Shown here piece by piece: positions 55,523 through 63,228 of a DNA stretch of 64,000 nucleotides. This DNA is from Methylovulum sp. (GTDB lineage: Bacteria; Pseudomonadota; Gammaproteobacteria; Methylococcales; Methylomonadaceae), in NCBI GenBank assembly GCA_028712695.1, contig JAQTQZ010000002.1, positions 105,477 through 169,476 of the forward strand, read 5' to 3'. The position numbers and the translations under genes are program-made. How positions within the stretch are numbered: position 1 is the first letter of the stretch; each line of letters begins with the position of its first letter. Below the pieces are notes generated by a model. It did no database searches, had not been told where the DNA came from, and was given only the letters and a program-made list of their open reading frames with translations.

Positions 55523-56269
55523 TTAATTTACTATCCGCAATGGATTTTTTTCCAAGGGTTTGTTTTCGGTTTGTGTTGGCAATGATAGTTGCCGGATTAC
55601 GTCTGGCGTCAAGTCATCCAAGGAGGCCATCTGCCTTATTTTTTCTGCATCCTCGGTTTTATCTGTGGCTATGGCAACGATGTCGTACTGGTCATTTTTG
55701 GCCACAATCCGTACCGCAGCCACTACAGTCTGTTGCACTGCCAATACTTCTTCATTTCGGCGCTTGTTGAAGTCGGCCTTAAATTTTTCTTGGGCTTCTT
55801 TGGCATCATCCTCTGAAACATAACCATTTTTTACATTTGCCCGCATGGCAACCAAGTCTTTGTCCCGTTGAGAAAATTCTGCCTTGAGTTTTTCCTTTGC
55901 CATTTTTGCTTGGGGATTAATGTCCGCCAATTGGTCAAGTATTTTTGGCAGGCTAACAAAGCCGTTTTTACAGGGTTTGTCTTGCAACTTAGCGAAATTT
56001 TCAGTGAGTTTTTGCTCGCCAATACCGTTTATAAGTTCGTTTTGCATCGCGTCCATGTTGCCAATAATTTCTGTCACATTATTGGTGTTATTTATCAGCA
56101 GGACTTTGGTAAGACCCGCTTTACAAACTTGGGTCTTATTAACAAACGCGTTCACCCCTTCTTCGGCTTTTCGGGTTGGGGAACTGCACCCGACAAGCAC
56201 TATGACGGCAAATAATGTGACCCTATAAGATGGTATTTTGTGAAATGGCAATACAAAAAAGCTGTTCAT
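55523..56269 (-). CDS. Skp/OmpH-like lipoprotein
   Basis: About 248 residues. A signal peptide ends in a lipobox (LFAVIVLVGCSSP). The mature part is mostly helical, and the C-terminal half (residues about 130-220: SQRDKDLVAMRANVKNGYV, AQEKFKADFNKRRNEEVLAV, DQYDIVAIA) matches the coiled-coil pattern of Skp/OmpH periplasmic chaperones. Start 56269 has AGGA at suitable spacing; ATG 56275 and 56347 are alternatives. The gene lies between hom and thrC, an unexpected place for an envelope protein. The chaperone role is by similarity only. Confidence 0.7.
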   Translation of the reverse strand: MNSFFVLPFHKIPSYRVTLFAVIVLVGCSSPTRKAEEGVNAFVNKTQVCKAGLTKVLLINNTNNVTEIIGNMDAMQNELINGIGEQKLTENFAKLQDKPCKNGFVSLPKILDQLADINPQAKMAKEKLKAEFSQRDKDLVAMRANVKNGYVSEDDAKEAQEKFKADFNKRRNEEVLAVQQTVVAAVRIVAKNDQYDIVAIATDKTEDAEKIRQMASLDDLTPDVIRQLSLPTQTENKPLEKNPLRIVN

Positions 56270-56362
56270 TAGCATTTTCCTAGGATTTTTTGGAAGGCTG
56301 TTGGAGGTTTGTACGCCCCAGCCTCTCCAAACTAAAAAACATGACAACCTCCGATTTAAAAG

Positions 56363-57673
56363 TTAGCCTAAGGTTTCCAGACGGATACGGCTGATTTTTC
56401 CGGTTACGGTGGGCAACGCTTCGATTTCTGCAATCGCTGCGTTCATTTTTTGTTCAAGCGTGACTTGGGTCAACATGATGATGGGGATTGCCGTTTCACC
56501 TTGCGAAGGTTCTTTTTGGATAATGGCTTCGATGCTGATGTTGTGGACAGCCAAAATCCGCGTGACATCCGCCAATACGCCAGGCTTGTCTTCTGCATTA
56601 AGGCGCAAATAATACGCCGTTTTAAAACGCTCTGACGATAGCAAGGGGATGTCGGCTAATGCGTCTGCTTGAAAGGCCAAATGCGGGACGCGGTTTTCAG
56701 GGTCGCTGGTCAACGCCCTGACCACATCAATCACATCGGCAACCACAGCGGAGGCGGTCGGTTCGGCGCCGGCGCCCGCACCGTAATACAGCGTGGGGCC
56801 GACGGCATCGCCTTCGACCAGCACGGCGTTTTTCACCCCGTCGACGTTGGCAATAAGCCTGCGCTCAGGGATTAAGGTGGGGTGCACCCGAAGCTCAATG
56901 CCTTCCGGCGTTTGCCTTGCGATACCTAAATGCTTGATGCGGTAGCCCAGTTGTTCGGCGTATTCCACATCGGTGCGGGTGATTTGGGTGATGCCTTCGG
57001 TGTAGACCTTGTCGAACTGCAACGGGATGCCAAACGCAATCGACGCCAAAATGGTCAATTTGTGTGCGGCATCAATGCCTTCCACGTCAAATGTGGGGTC
57101 GGCTTCGGCATAACCTAAGGCTTGCGCTTCGGCCAGCACATCCGCAAAATCGCGGCCTTTGTCGCGCATTTCAGTCAGGATAAAATTGCCGGTGCCATTA
57201 ATGATGCCCGCCAACCACTGGATGCGGTTGCCGCTTAAGCCTTCGCGGATGGCTTTGATAATAGGGATGCCACCGGCAACGGCGGCCTCAAATGCAACGA
57301 TGACGCCTTGTTCACTGGCTTTGGCAAAAATCTCGTTACCATGCAACGCAATCAGCGATTTGTTGGCGGTAACGACATGTTTGCCGTTGGCTATCGCGGT
57401 CAGCACCATATCCTTAACCGCACCGGCACCGCCAATCAATTCCAGCACGATGTCTATTTCCGGATCGTTGATAATGTCCAACGGATCGGTGGTTAGGATA
57501 ATGCCTTGCGTGTCGCAAATACGTTGCTTAGTTAAATCTTTTGCTGAGGCCCTGGTGATGATGATTTCCCTACCGGCCCGGCGGGCGATTTCCGCCGCGT
57601 TGCGTTTTAAGACATTAACCGTACCGCCGCCGACAGTACCTAATCCTAACACACCCACTTTTATCGGTTTCAA
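56363..57673 (-). CDS. hom: homoserine dehydrogenase
   Basis: A 436-residue enzyme reducing aspartate semialdehyde to homoserine. The NAD(P) loop is GLGTVGGGTVNVLKR at residues 9-23; the catalytic domain has AAVAGGIPIIKAIREGLSGN and INGTGNFILTEM, and the lysine in the DVEGIDAAHKLTILAS region. A C-terminal ACT domain (LRLNAEDKPGVLADVTRIL) gives threonine feedback control. Standard length. First gene of the hom / Skp-like / thrC cluster. Confidence 0.94.
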   Translation of the reverse strand: MKPIKVGVLGLGTVGGGTVNVLKRNAAEIARRAGREIIITRASAKDLTKQRICDTQGIILTTDPLDIINDPEIDIVLELIGGAGAVKDMVLTAIANGKHVVTANKSLIALHGNEIFAKASEQGVIVAFEAAVAGGIPIIKAIREGLSGNRIQWLAGIINGTGNFILTEMRDKGRDFADVLAEAQALGYAEADPTFDVEGIDAAHKLTILASIAFGIPLQFDKVYTEGITQITRTDVEYAEQLGYRIKHLGIARQTPEGIELRVHPTLIPERRLIANVDGVKNAVLVEGDAVGPTLYYGAGAGAEPTASAVVADVIDVVRALTSDPENRVPHLAFQADALADIPLLSSERFKTAYYLRLNAEDKPGVLADVTRILAVHNISIEAIIQKEPSQGETAIPIIMLTQVTLEQKMNAAIAEIEALPTVTGKISRIRLETLG

Positions 57674-58003
57674 AGCAAACTCCAGTTAAGCTAAAAGCGT
57701 CCATTATATTTCATAAGGCGTAAGGCACAAGCGCAGAGTTTTTTGCTATTGGTACGATGGCACGATAAGCATCAGACGTCTTTCGATGCTTTCTTCCGTA
57801 TTCATGCGGGTGCCCATTATTCTAACCTATCATATAAACCTGAAAATGGGGGGCAAACAACCTTATCCCAGTGACTGAAAATATGAGGGGATCATAGTTA
57901 TCGACTCGACATAAGTGTTAGCGCTTCTTGTGGGGTAACTGGGTTTTTGTTAAAGTTAGTAGGGATTACCCCACACCCCATTTATTCAAGGATAGAACCT
58001 ACT
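57674..58003. other. divergent hom-fnr intergenic region with a leader inverted repeat
   Basis: About 330 bases with no supported gene. A perfect 9-bp inverted repeat, GTGGGGTAA (57930-57938) and TTACCCCAC (57966-57974), lies 30 bases before the fnr start with a 27-base spacer. It could be an operator or a leader hairpin covering part of the fnr 5' region. Promoters for both genes must be here. Confidence 0.5.
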
Positions 58004-58717
58004 ATGCCCAACGCGTTGGCAGCCAAAGCACCCATCACCTGCGAAAATTGTAATCTTGGCAAACTTTGTATCCCTAAAGGCTTGAACCGTTCCGAAGTCG
58101 GCGACCTTAAGTTATTGGTCAACCGTAATAACATCCGGAAAAAAGGCGAAGTGATCTATCACGCGGGTAGCCCTTTCCGCGGTATTGTCGCCTTACGTTC
58201 GGGGAGTGCAAAATTACTGAGCTTTGACAGTAACGGTAATGAAGCTATCGTCGATTTTGTGTTGCCCGGCGAATTGCTAGGGTTCGATGGCTTCTCCTCA
58301 GATATTCACAATTGTACGGCCATCGCTTTGGAAACGGTTAATTTCTGCCACTTGCCCTCTCAGCGGATAAATGCCTTCGCCGCCAACTCACCCAATTTTT
58401 ACCAAATACTGTTGCAAAGGTCATGTAACCAGTTTGACAGGCAAGTGCGCAAAATAATGTTGAATCGCCGACCCGCCGAAGAACGGGTGGCCTCCTTTCT
58501 GGTGCATGTGTCGGAACGTTTAAAAATACGGGGTTATTCGGAATCGGAATTTCGGCTGAGCATGTCGCGTGAAGAAATAGGCAGCCACTTGGGCATTGCA
58601 CATGAAACGGTTAGCCGTATCATAAATAATTTCCAAGCGCTTGAAATTATTGAAATAAAGGCTAAGCAATTAAAAATATTGGACAAAAAAAAGCTGTTTG
58701 GCTTTTATGAGGAGTAA
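58004..58717 (+). CDS. fnr: FNR-type oxygen-responsive Crp-family regulator
   Basis: A 237-residue transcription factor that holds a [4Fe-4S] cluster and activates anaerobic genes. All four ligand cysteines are visible: C13, C16 and C22 (CENCNLGKLC) and C115 (VNFCHLP). The cAMP-binding-like fold follows, then the HTH with recognition helix GIAHETVSRI (the Glu..Ser-Arg of FNR). ATG 58004 gives the usual short N-terminus; an upstream TTG at 57947 is unlikely. It probably binds TTGAT-N4-ATCAA sites, and one good match lies at 59225-59238. Confidence 0.93.
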   Translation: MPNALAAKAPITCENCNLGKLCIPKGLNRSEVGDLKLLVNRNNIRKKGEVIYHAGSPFRGIVALRSGSAKLLSFDSNGNEAIVDFVLPGELLGFDGFSSDIHNCTAIALETVNFCHLPSQRINAFAANSPNFYQILLQRSCNQFDRQVRKIMLNRRPAEERVASFLVHVSERLKIRGYSESEFRLSMSREEIGSHLGIAHETVSRIINNFQALEIIEIKAKQLKILDKKKLFGFYEE

Positions 58718-58730
58718 GGCCAAACAGCTT
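58683..58730 (-). terminator. minus-strand intrinsic terminator overlapping the fnr 3' end
   Basis: A perfect 12-bp stem (AAGCTGTTTGGC at 58691-58702 with GCCAAACAGCTT at 58719-58730) spans the fnr stop. On the minus strand it is followed by about eight T residues, so it should end leftward transcription from the small gene at 58962-59132. On the plus strand the hairpin may also help end fnr transcription. Confidence 0.7.
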
Positions 58731-58750
58731 GTAAATAAGAAGGAGTTAAA

Positions 58751-58810
58751 AATAACAATAGCAATAACAATAGCAATAGCAATAGCAATAGCAATAGCAA
58801 TAGCAATAGC
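58751..58810 (+). repeat. hexanucleotide microsatellite (AATAGC/AATAAC)10
   Basis: Exactly ten 6-base units: AATAAC, AATAGC, AATAAC, then seven AATAGC. It lies between fnr and the small minus-strand gene, before the shared terminator. On the minus strand a frame would read as alternating Ala/Ile/Val, but no gene is supported there. Confidence 0.9.
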
Positions 58811-58912
58811 ATAAAACAACCGAAAGCATCCAAAACTGCCCTCAGCATAACCATCAACACAAAAGCAAGTTTGCGTTGGCAGTTTGAATCCCTTCACAGT
58901 GTGCATCCTGCA

Positions 58913-58944
58913 TTTCCGCATAAACCTTTTGGTTTACGCGGAAA
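58913..58944. repeat. 14-bp stem hairpin downstream of the small membrane protein gene
   Basis: TTTCCGCATAAACC (58913-58926) pairs with GGTTTACGCGGAAA (58931-58944) with one mismatch and a TTTT loop. It lies 17 bases after the stop of the minus-strand 56-residue gene. No T-run follows on the minus side, so it may protect the message 3' end or act as a weak terminator. Confidence 0.55.
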
Positions 58945-58961
58945 ACAAATACCAAAGCGGA

Positions 58962-59132
58962 TTATTTACTTACGTGATAAGCCGAATTGGAAGCGTCTTC
59001 AGCAATCGCCTTCGCCGCCGTTTCATATTTACCGTGTTCACTGCTCTTAATAAACCACATCACCGCAGCCATCGTAAGTACGATGCCCGCAACGATAAGC
59101 CAAAAACTGTCTTTTTCTTTTTCTTCGATCAT
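58962..59132 (-). CDS. 56-residue single-span membrane protein, FNR-controlled
   Basis: A small gene on the minus strand. It encodes MIEEKEKDSFWLIVAGIVLT as its first 20 residues, continues MAAVMWFIKSSEHGKYETAA and ends with a polar helix and a TAA at 58962-58964. There is one membrane span (residues about 10-29). A GAGGGGA ribosome site lies 8 bases upstream of ATG. An FNR-type site and -10 element are correctly placed upstream (59225-59238), so it is probably expressed when oxygen is low. No family recognised. The acidic N-terminus and single span would suit a small subunit or assembly factor of a respiratory complex; that is speculation. Confidence 0.72.
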   Translation of the reverse strand: MIEEKEKDSFWLIVAGIVLTMAAVMWFIKSSEHGKYETAAKAIAEDASNSAYHVSK

Positions 59133-59196
59133 TCTGATATTCCCCTCAATTTCAATAAGTTTGATAGTGATAAGGCCAATTGCGTCGACGCAGGGC

Positions 59197-59238
59197 TATT
59201 TAACCAAAACGCTGGGAAAATAAATTGAGCTGGATCAA
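59197..59238 (-). promoter_or_regulatory. FNR-dependent (class II) promoter
   Basis: On the minus strand TTGATCCAGCTCAA (59238-59225) matches the FNR consensus TTGAT-N4-ATCAA at 9 of 10 positions. A -10-like TAAATA lies near 59203-59198, about 29 bases from the centre of the site. This spacing puts the FNR site near -41.5, the class II position. The start codon of the 56-residue gene lies about 65 bases further on. fnr itself is the next gene on the other side. Confidence 0.65.
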
Positions 59239-59643
59239 CTTTTGTTCAGAAGATGGACATTTGCACGGGTCAGGAAGGCCTTAACCAAGGGGACAGTTCC
59301 GCGACAGCAAACTGCCATATGCGCACCACGCCGAAATTAGCCAACGGAAGTTGCGGTGGATTACTTGTCGGCTATAACCTATCTGCCGTTTTCCGCCTAA
59401 AGTGTGATGCCTGTGCCAAAATCGAACCCCCCTTTAAAAACACCCTTCTTGGGATGGCCCATTTTCACTTATACTGCGCATGGTCGTGCGGGTGGCCGAC
59501 ATTAATCGGGGTTTTGAAGCCTATAGCGCTTAACGCGGCCCGCAGGCCCAAACGAATAATGTAAACATCTTCAAATGGCTCTGTAATGCTATTTGAAGAC
59601 CCTGGTTTTTATCCATAACTCAATCAATAAAAGCGGTGATGAT
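59239..59643. other. intergenic region with a hairpin
   Basis: About 400 bases without a supported gene. A 103-codon frame (59253-59564) has no ribosome site and an unlikely composition. An 8-bp inverted repeat, CTTCAAAT (59569-59576) and ATTTGAAG (59591-59598), lies about 45 bases before the next gene. Confidence 0.4.
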
Positions 59644-60123
59644 ATGAAAAATAATAATTTGTTTTTAGCTGTGGGCTTTTTCGTCGGCACAGCAATGGCG
59701 CTCTTTTCCGCAGCCTCTTTTGCTGCGGACACCACAACGTTTGGCGGTGCGATTTGTCGGGTTTATGATCCAAGCAAAGCAGGGCAACTTTTTGCACACC
59801 ATTCAGGTGCGATCAATAATTCGAGCACGAGCTCGGTGGTTGTGACTTGTCCGCTCTCTAGGGACTTCAATACTGATATTAATGGCGCTAGTGTCTGGGT
59901 TAAAGGTTCACGGAGCGCTTCTGCGACGGTTCCGTTTAGTTGTACCCTTGTTAGCCGTGACTTTAATGGCAATACATTGGCATCGAACACCAATCAGAGT
60001 GTTGGGATCGGAGGGCTTTCCTTGTCGTTGAATGTCGCCGCTAGCGGGATCAATGGTAACTATGTTGTGGCATGTACCTTGCCACAAAACTCAACCTTGA
60101 TGAGCATTGTCCTTAACGAATAA
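59644..60123 (+). CDS. secreted protein of unknown family
   Basis: A 159-residue exported protein. From ATG 59644 the signal peptide runs to ...FSAASFAAD near residue 28. The mature part is Ser/Asn/Thr-rich with four cysteines at well-spaced positions (ICRVYD, VTCPLSRD, SCTLVSRDFNG, VACTLPQNS), suggesting two disulfides in a small beta-sandwich. An upstream ATG at 59593 would add 17 residues without a better ribosome site. No function can be assigned; possible type II secretion cargo. Confidence 0.72.
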   Translation: MKNNNLFLAVGFFVGTAMALFSAASFAADTTTFGGAICRVYDPSKAGQLFAHHSGAINNSSTSSVVVTCPLSRDFNTDINGASVWVKGSRSASATVPFSCTLVSRDFNGNTLASNTNQSVGIGGLSLSLNVAASGINGNYVVACTLPQNSTLMSIVLNE

Positions 60124-60184
60124 CCAACTTCTAAAAACTTCTGACTAAATCTTCAATAAAATGTGGCTGAAAATTGTTTAATTT

Positions 60185-60877
60185 ATGAATCACCATAGGA
60201 TTTTGCTTGTTGTTAATTTACTGCTGATTCTTGGTACTGTAGGCAGTACTGTGTATCTAAGCTTTCGTAATGCCGAGCTTGAAAGCCGATATGCAGTATT
60301 GGCCGCTTTTGTTGAAAAAATGGGGCAGGAAAAAAATAATGGTGTGGCCTATGCTGAGGCTGTGCAAGAGGTCAAGTCTATCCAAATGCAACTGGCATCC
60401 TTACAACGGGATTTTGATGAATGGCAGGGGAAGGCCAAATTTGGGCAAATTAATGCCGCAACGGCTTTCCCATCACTGCAAGGGGGGAGAAAGAAAGCGC
60501 CGCTCACAGTTGCCGCTATTGAAGCAGTTGACCGTGAGCAGAAGGAACAGAATGCCATTAAGCTGCATAATTATTTCCAGGCTGAAGCGACCGATTCGGA
60601 TTGGTCCGGACAAAGCGCCGGATTAATCGAAAAGCGGTTGGCCAATTCTGGGGATGGTTCGATGTACGCCAGGCTTTTGGCTACCGAATGCAAGGGCACA
60701 TTGTGCCGGATTGAAATAATGCATGAAAATCTCAGTCAGCAGACCGAATTCGAGTTCACATTGCCGATGCTATTTGCTGACACGTTGCCAAGCACAATGA
60801 TGTTTACTGAAGAGGCGTCCGATGGCTCAATACGGCAAGTTGTCTATTTGGCTAGAGCCGGACATAATTTCCCTTGA
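60185..60877 (+). CDS. membrane-anchored coiled-coil protein, unknown
   Basis: A 230-residue protein with an N-terminal membrane anchor (ILLVVNLLLILGTVGSTVYL), a coiled-coil region (about 28-85) and a C-terminal globular domain with two cysteines (LATECKGTLCRIEIMHEN). The 'CxGxLCRIEI' pattern recurs in proteins of unknown function with this layout. Located about 60 bases after the secreted protein gene on the same strand. Role unknown, periplasmic face. Confidence 0.65.
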   Translation: MNHHRILLVVNLLLILGTVGSTVYLSFRNAELESRYAVLAAFVEKMGQEKNNGVAYAEAVQEVKSIQMQLASLQRDFDEWQGKAKFGQINAATAFPSLQGGRKKAPLTVAAIEAVDREQKEQNAIKLHNYFQAEATDSDWSGQSAGLIEKRLANSGDGSMYARLLATECKGTLCRIEIMHENLSQQTEFEFTLPMLFADTLPSTMMFTEEASDGSIRQVVYLARAGHNFP

Positions 60878-60993
60878 CTAATCCCTTACTGCTTAAGCAA
60901 GACCCACGTCAGGTTGGCCGTACTGCTGAGGCCATGGCCTGAGTTGGCTCACTTGGCAAGCCAGCGCCTACTTCAAGAAACGGCAAGCAGGAG

Positions 60994-62166
60994 TCATGGC
61001 AGGGTGACTTTACCCCGCAACTTTACGGCTAAGATAGGGAACAGTAAGACAGAAAGCATCCCCGCACTGACCAATATGGACGCTTTTTCTTGGGGCATAA
61101 GTCCAGAAGACACGCCGATTTCACTAATGATGACGATGAGCGGTAAGCCGGTGGCGGAATAAAAAGCGAAAGGGATTTTTTCTTCAGGGGTCAATTCCTT
61201 TTTATATAAAAGTGACGGCACGCCTCTGACCAAAAGCAACAAGCAGGACAACAGCACTATTTGTATCGGGGCTAAAGGGGCTGACCATAACGCGCTGACT
61301 TCAAATTTCATGCCCGCGACAATAAAAAAGATGGGTATTAAAAAACCATAGCCAATCGCGTCCAGTTTATGCCGTAACAAATCCCCTTCCGTGCCTTTAA
61401 TAGCAAGCCCCGCGACCATACCCGCAGCAAATGCGCCCATGACGATACCCACGTCGAATTTGGCAGCGAGAGCAACGAATAGGATTTGCATAAAAATGCA
61501 AAGCCGCACCGGCAGCTGGCCACTGCTTTGCATGGTGTGCGACAGTATTTCGATAAGCCGTGATGGACGGGCGTTCAGCGCGATATTCGCCGCAACCAGC
61601 GCAATGACGATAAATGTCACCGTGAAGAGTGAATGCACGAAGGTGCTGTGCGTGGGGATCAACAACATTGAAATGACAACTAAAGGGGCGAATTCCCCAA
61701 CAGCGGCGGTGGCAAGCAGGTATTTCCCTAGATTGGAGTCCAGCTCCCCGCGATCGCGCAGAATAGGGGCTATCACGCCTAACGCGGTGGTTGATAAGGC
61801 GACAGAAGCCAACAACGGTGGCGTTTGGATAAGCCCTAGGGTGTTGAAGACAAGCATGCAGACCATTGCCAAGAAGAATGACAGAAACCAGCCACCCACC
61901 GCCAATGATAAAGGTTTCCCGCGAATTTTATCGAAGTTGATCTCAAGGCCCACCATAAACAGCAGAAAAGTCAGCCCTAATCCCCCTAACGTGCCAATTA
62001 GGCCATCCGGAGAGGCTAGGTGAAATACATGGGGGCCTATCAGGATGCCCAAAATAACTTCAAGGACAACGACAGGCAAACGGAAGTTGCCCGGTAACTC
62101 AGCAAGAAAGGGCGCAAGCATTGCCGCAAAGGCAATGATCAAAAGTTCAGATGAATAGGCTTCCAT
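60994..62166 (-). CDS. cation:proton antiporter, CPA2/KefB-like
   Basis: A 390-residue inner-membrane transporter with about 12 spans (Na+/H+ exchanger domain). It shows VVVLEVILGILIGPHVFHLA, GLGLTFLLFMVGLEINFDKI, STTALGVIAPILRDRGEL and the conserved MGAFAAGMVAGLAI region. There is no C-terminal TrkA/RCK domain, so it is shorter than KefB/KefC. It exchanges K+ or Na+ for protons; the ion is not clear from sequence. ATG 62166 (MEAYSSELLIIA) is chosen over 62196, which would add ten polar residues. Confidence 0.88.
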   Translation of the reverse strand: MEAYSSELLIIAFAAMLAPFLAELPGNFRLPVVVLEVILGILIGPHVFHLASPDGLIGTLGGLGLTFLLFMVGLEINFDKIRGKPLSLAVGGWFLSFFLAMVCMLVFNTLGLIQTPPLLASVALSTTALGVIAPILRDRGELDSNLGKYLLATAAVGEFAPLVVISMLLIPTHSTFVHSLFTVTFIVIALVAANIALNARPSRLIEILSHTMQSSGQLPVRLCIFMQILFVALAAKFDVGIVMGAFAAGMVAGLAIKGTEGDLLRHKLDAIGYGFLIPIFFIVAGMKFEVSALWSAPLAPIQIVLLSCLLLLVRGVPSLLYKKELTPEEKIPFAFYSATGLPLIVIISEIGVSSGLMPQEKASILVSAGMLSVLLFPILAVKLRGKVTLP

Positions 62167-62311
62167 AAGTGATCTCCGGCAGTGGTTGGGTTGCAATATT
62201 GCAACGTGGGTCAGCAGCCGATTCTAAACAAGTTATCAAGCCCAGACTATTTTTTTAGAGCGGGTAAAGCAGCGGGCTTTATGCAAAGAAAAAAGGAGTG
62301 GGATATTTTCA

Positions 62312-62836
62312 TCATAAGTAGTGATTTTTTAACGAGACATAATGCGTCGCCGAGTATTCCAAAAAATCCTTTTCAGCATCCGTTAAGGCCCGGGCTTGTT
62401 TTGCTGGCGCGCCCATATAAAGATAGCCGCTAGCCAGTGTCTTTCCGGGCGGCACCAACGCGCCCGCGCCCAACATCACATAATCCTCAAGCACAACATC
62501 ATCCATGATGATAGCGCCAATGCCGATCAAACAGTAATCACCTATTGTACAGGCATGCGCGACTGCCCTGTGGCCAATGGTCACGCCTTTACCGATAGTC
62601 AACGGATGGCCTTGGGGGGAAAACCGGCCCGCATGGGAGACATGCAGCACGGCACCATCCTGGATATTCGTGCAAGCGCCGATGGTAATGCGTTCCACGT
62701 CGCCCCGAACCACTGCCATCGGCCAGATTGACACATCGTCACCTAACATGACATCGCCAATGACCACGGCATCGCCATCAATGTAGACCGATTGGCCAAG
62801 GGTGGGGCGCTTATCTTTAAATGTTCTGATTGCCAC
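62312..62836 (-). CDS. gamma-class carbonic anhydrase-like protein (YrdA family)
   Basis: A 174-residue left-handed beta-helix protein, trimeric in the family. Metal ligands fit the pattern: TNIQDGAVLHVSHAG, VTIGHRAVAHACTIGDYCLI. Hexapeptide repeats are clear throughout. The family binds zinc or iron; carbonic anhydrase activity varies among members and is not proven for the YrdA branch. Notable because the periplasmic alpha-type gene in this window is inactive, so this and other forms would have to serve. A GGAG ribosome site precedes the ATG. Confidence 0.88.
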   Translation of the reverse strand: MAIRTFKDKRPTLGQSVYIDGDAVVIGDVMLGDDVSIWPMAVVRGDVERITIGACTNIQDGAVLHVSHAGRFSPQGHPLTIGKGVTIGHRAVAHACTIGDYCLIGIGAIIMDDVVLEDYVMLGAGALVPPGKTLASGYLYMGAPAKQARALTDAEKDFLEYSATHYVSLKNHYL

Positions 62837-63228
62837 GTTATCTCCTTAAAATTTGTTTGATGGCTGCGTAGCGACAAAGCCAAACAGGCATTGCAAGTGG
62901 GTGTCGTGCATTCTCCAACAATTCTTTGATAGGTTCAAATCACCCTTGCCGCCACTAATTTTTGCTGGGCTTAGGGTCGGGGATTTTCAAAAACAGCATG
63001 CGGGGTCGGAGCCGCGTGAAGCTGCATTCCATTAACATTTCGTTAACGTTTATTGTTGTATCCTAATCGTGAGGTTGCTGTTTTTGTGGATTAAAATATT
63101 TTTAAGTTAGGCTTTTGTTGTCACAATAAAACCCAACAAGTCAGTTAGGAATGAGCATAAATTAATTTCGACAATAAGGCGATTGCTGAGATAAATTTAG
63201 CCAAAAATAAGTCTTTCCAAATCTGAAA
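62837..63228. other. intergenic region before the ISAzo13 transposase
   Basis: About 390 bases. It must contain the left end of the insertion sequence, but I cannot identify its terminal repeat without the right end. A ATTAACATTTCGTTAACG palindromic stretch lies near 63029-63046. Confidence 0.35.

Noticed and set aside
58740..58815. CRISPR-like array
   Set aside because: The units are 6 bases with no spacers; it is a simple microsatellite. No CRISPR array or cas gene is seen anywhere in the window.
58670..58921. 83-codon minus-strand frame containing an Ala-Ile repeat
   Set aside because: The repeat part is the hexanucleotide microsatellite read as codons; the start lies inside a hairpin without a ribosome site and the end overlaps fnr.
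59253..59564. 103-codon plus-strand open frame
   Set aside because: No ribosome site, unusual Cys/Trp-rich composition, no family pattern; lies in the region upstream of the FNR-type promoter.
62930..62960. tRNA-like 3' end (GGTTCAAATC followed by CCGCCA)
   Set aside because: The T-stem does not pair and there is no anticodon arm upstream; chance resemblance.
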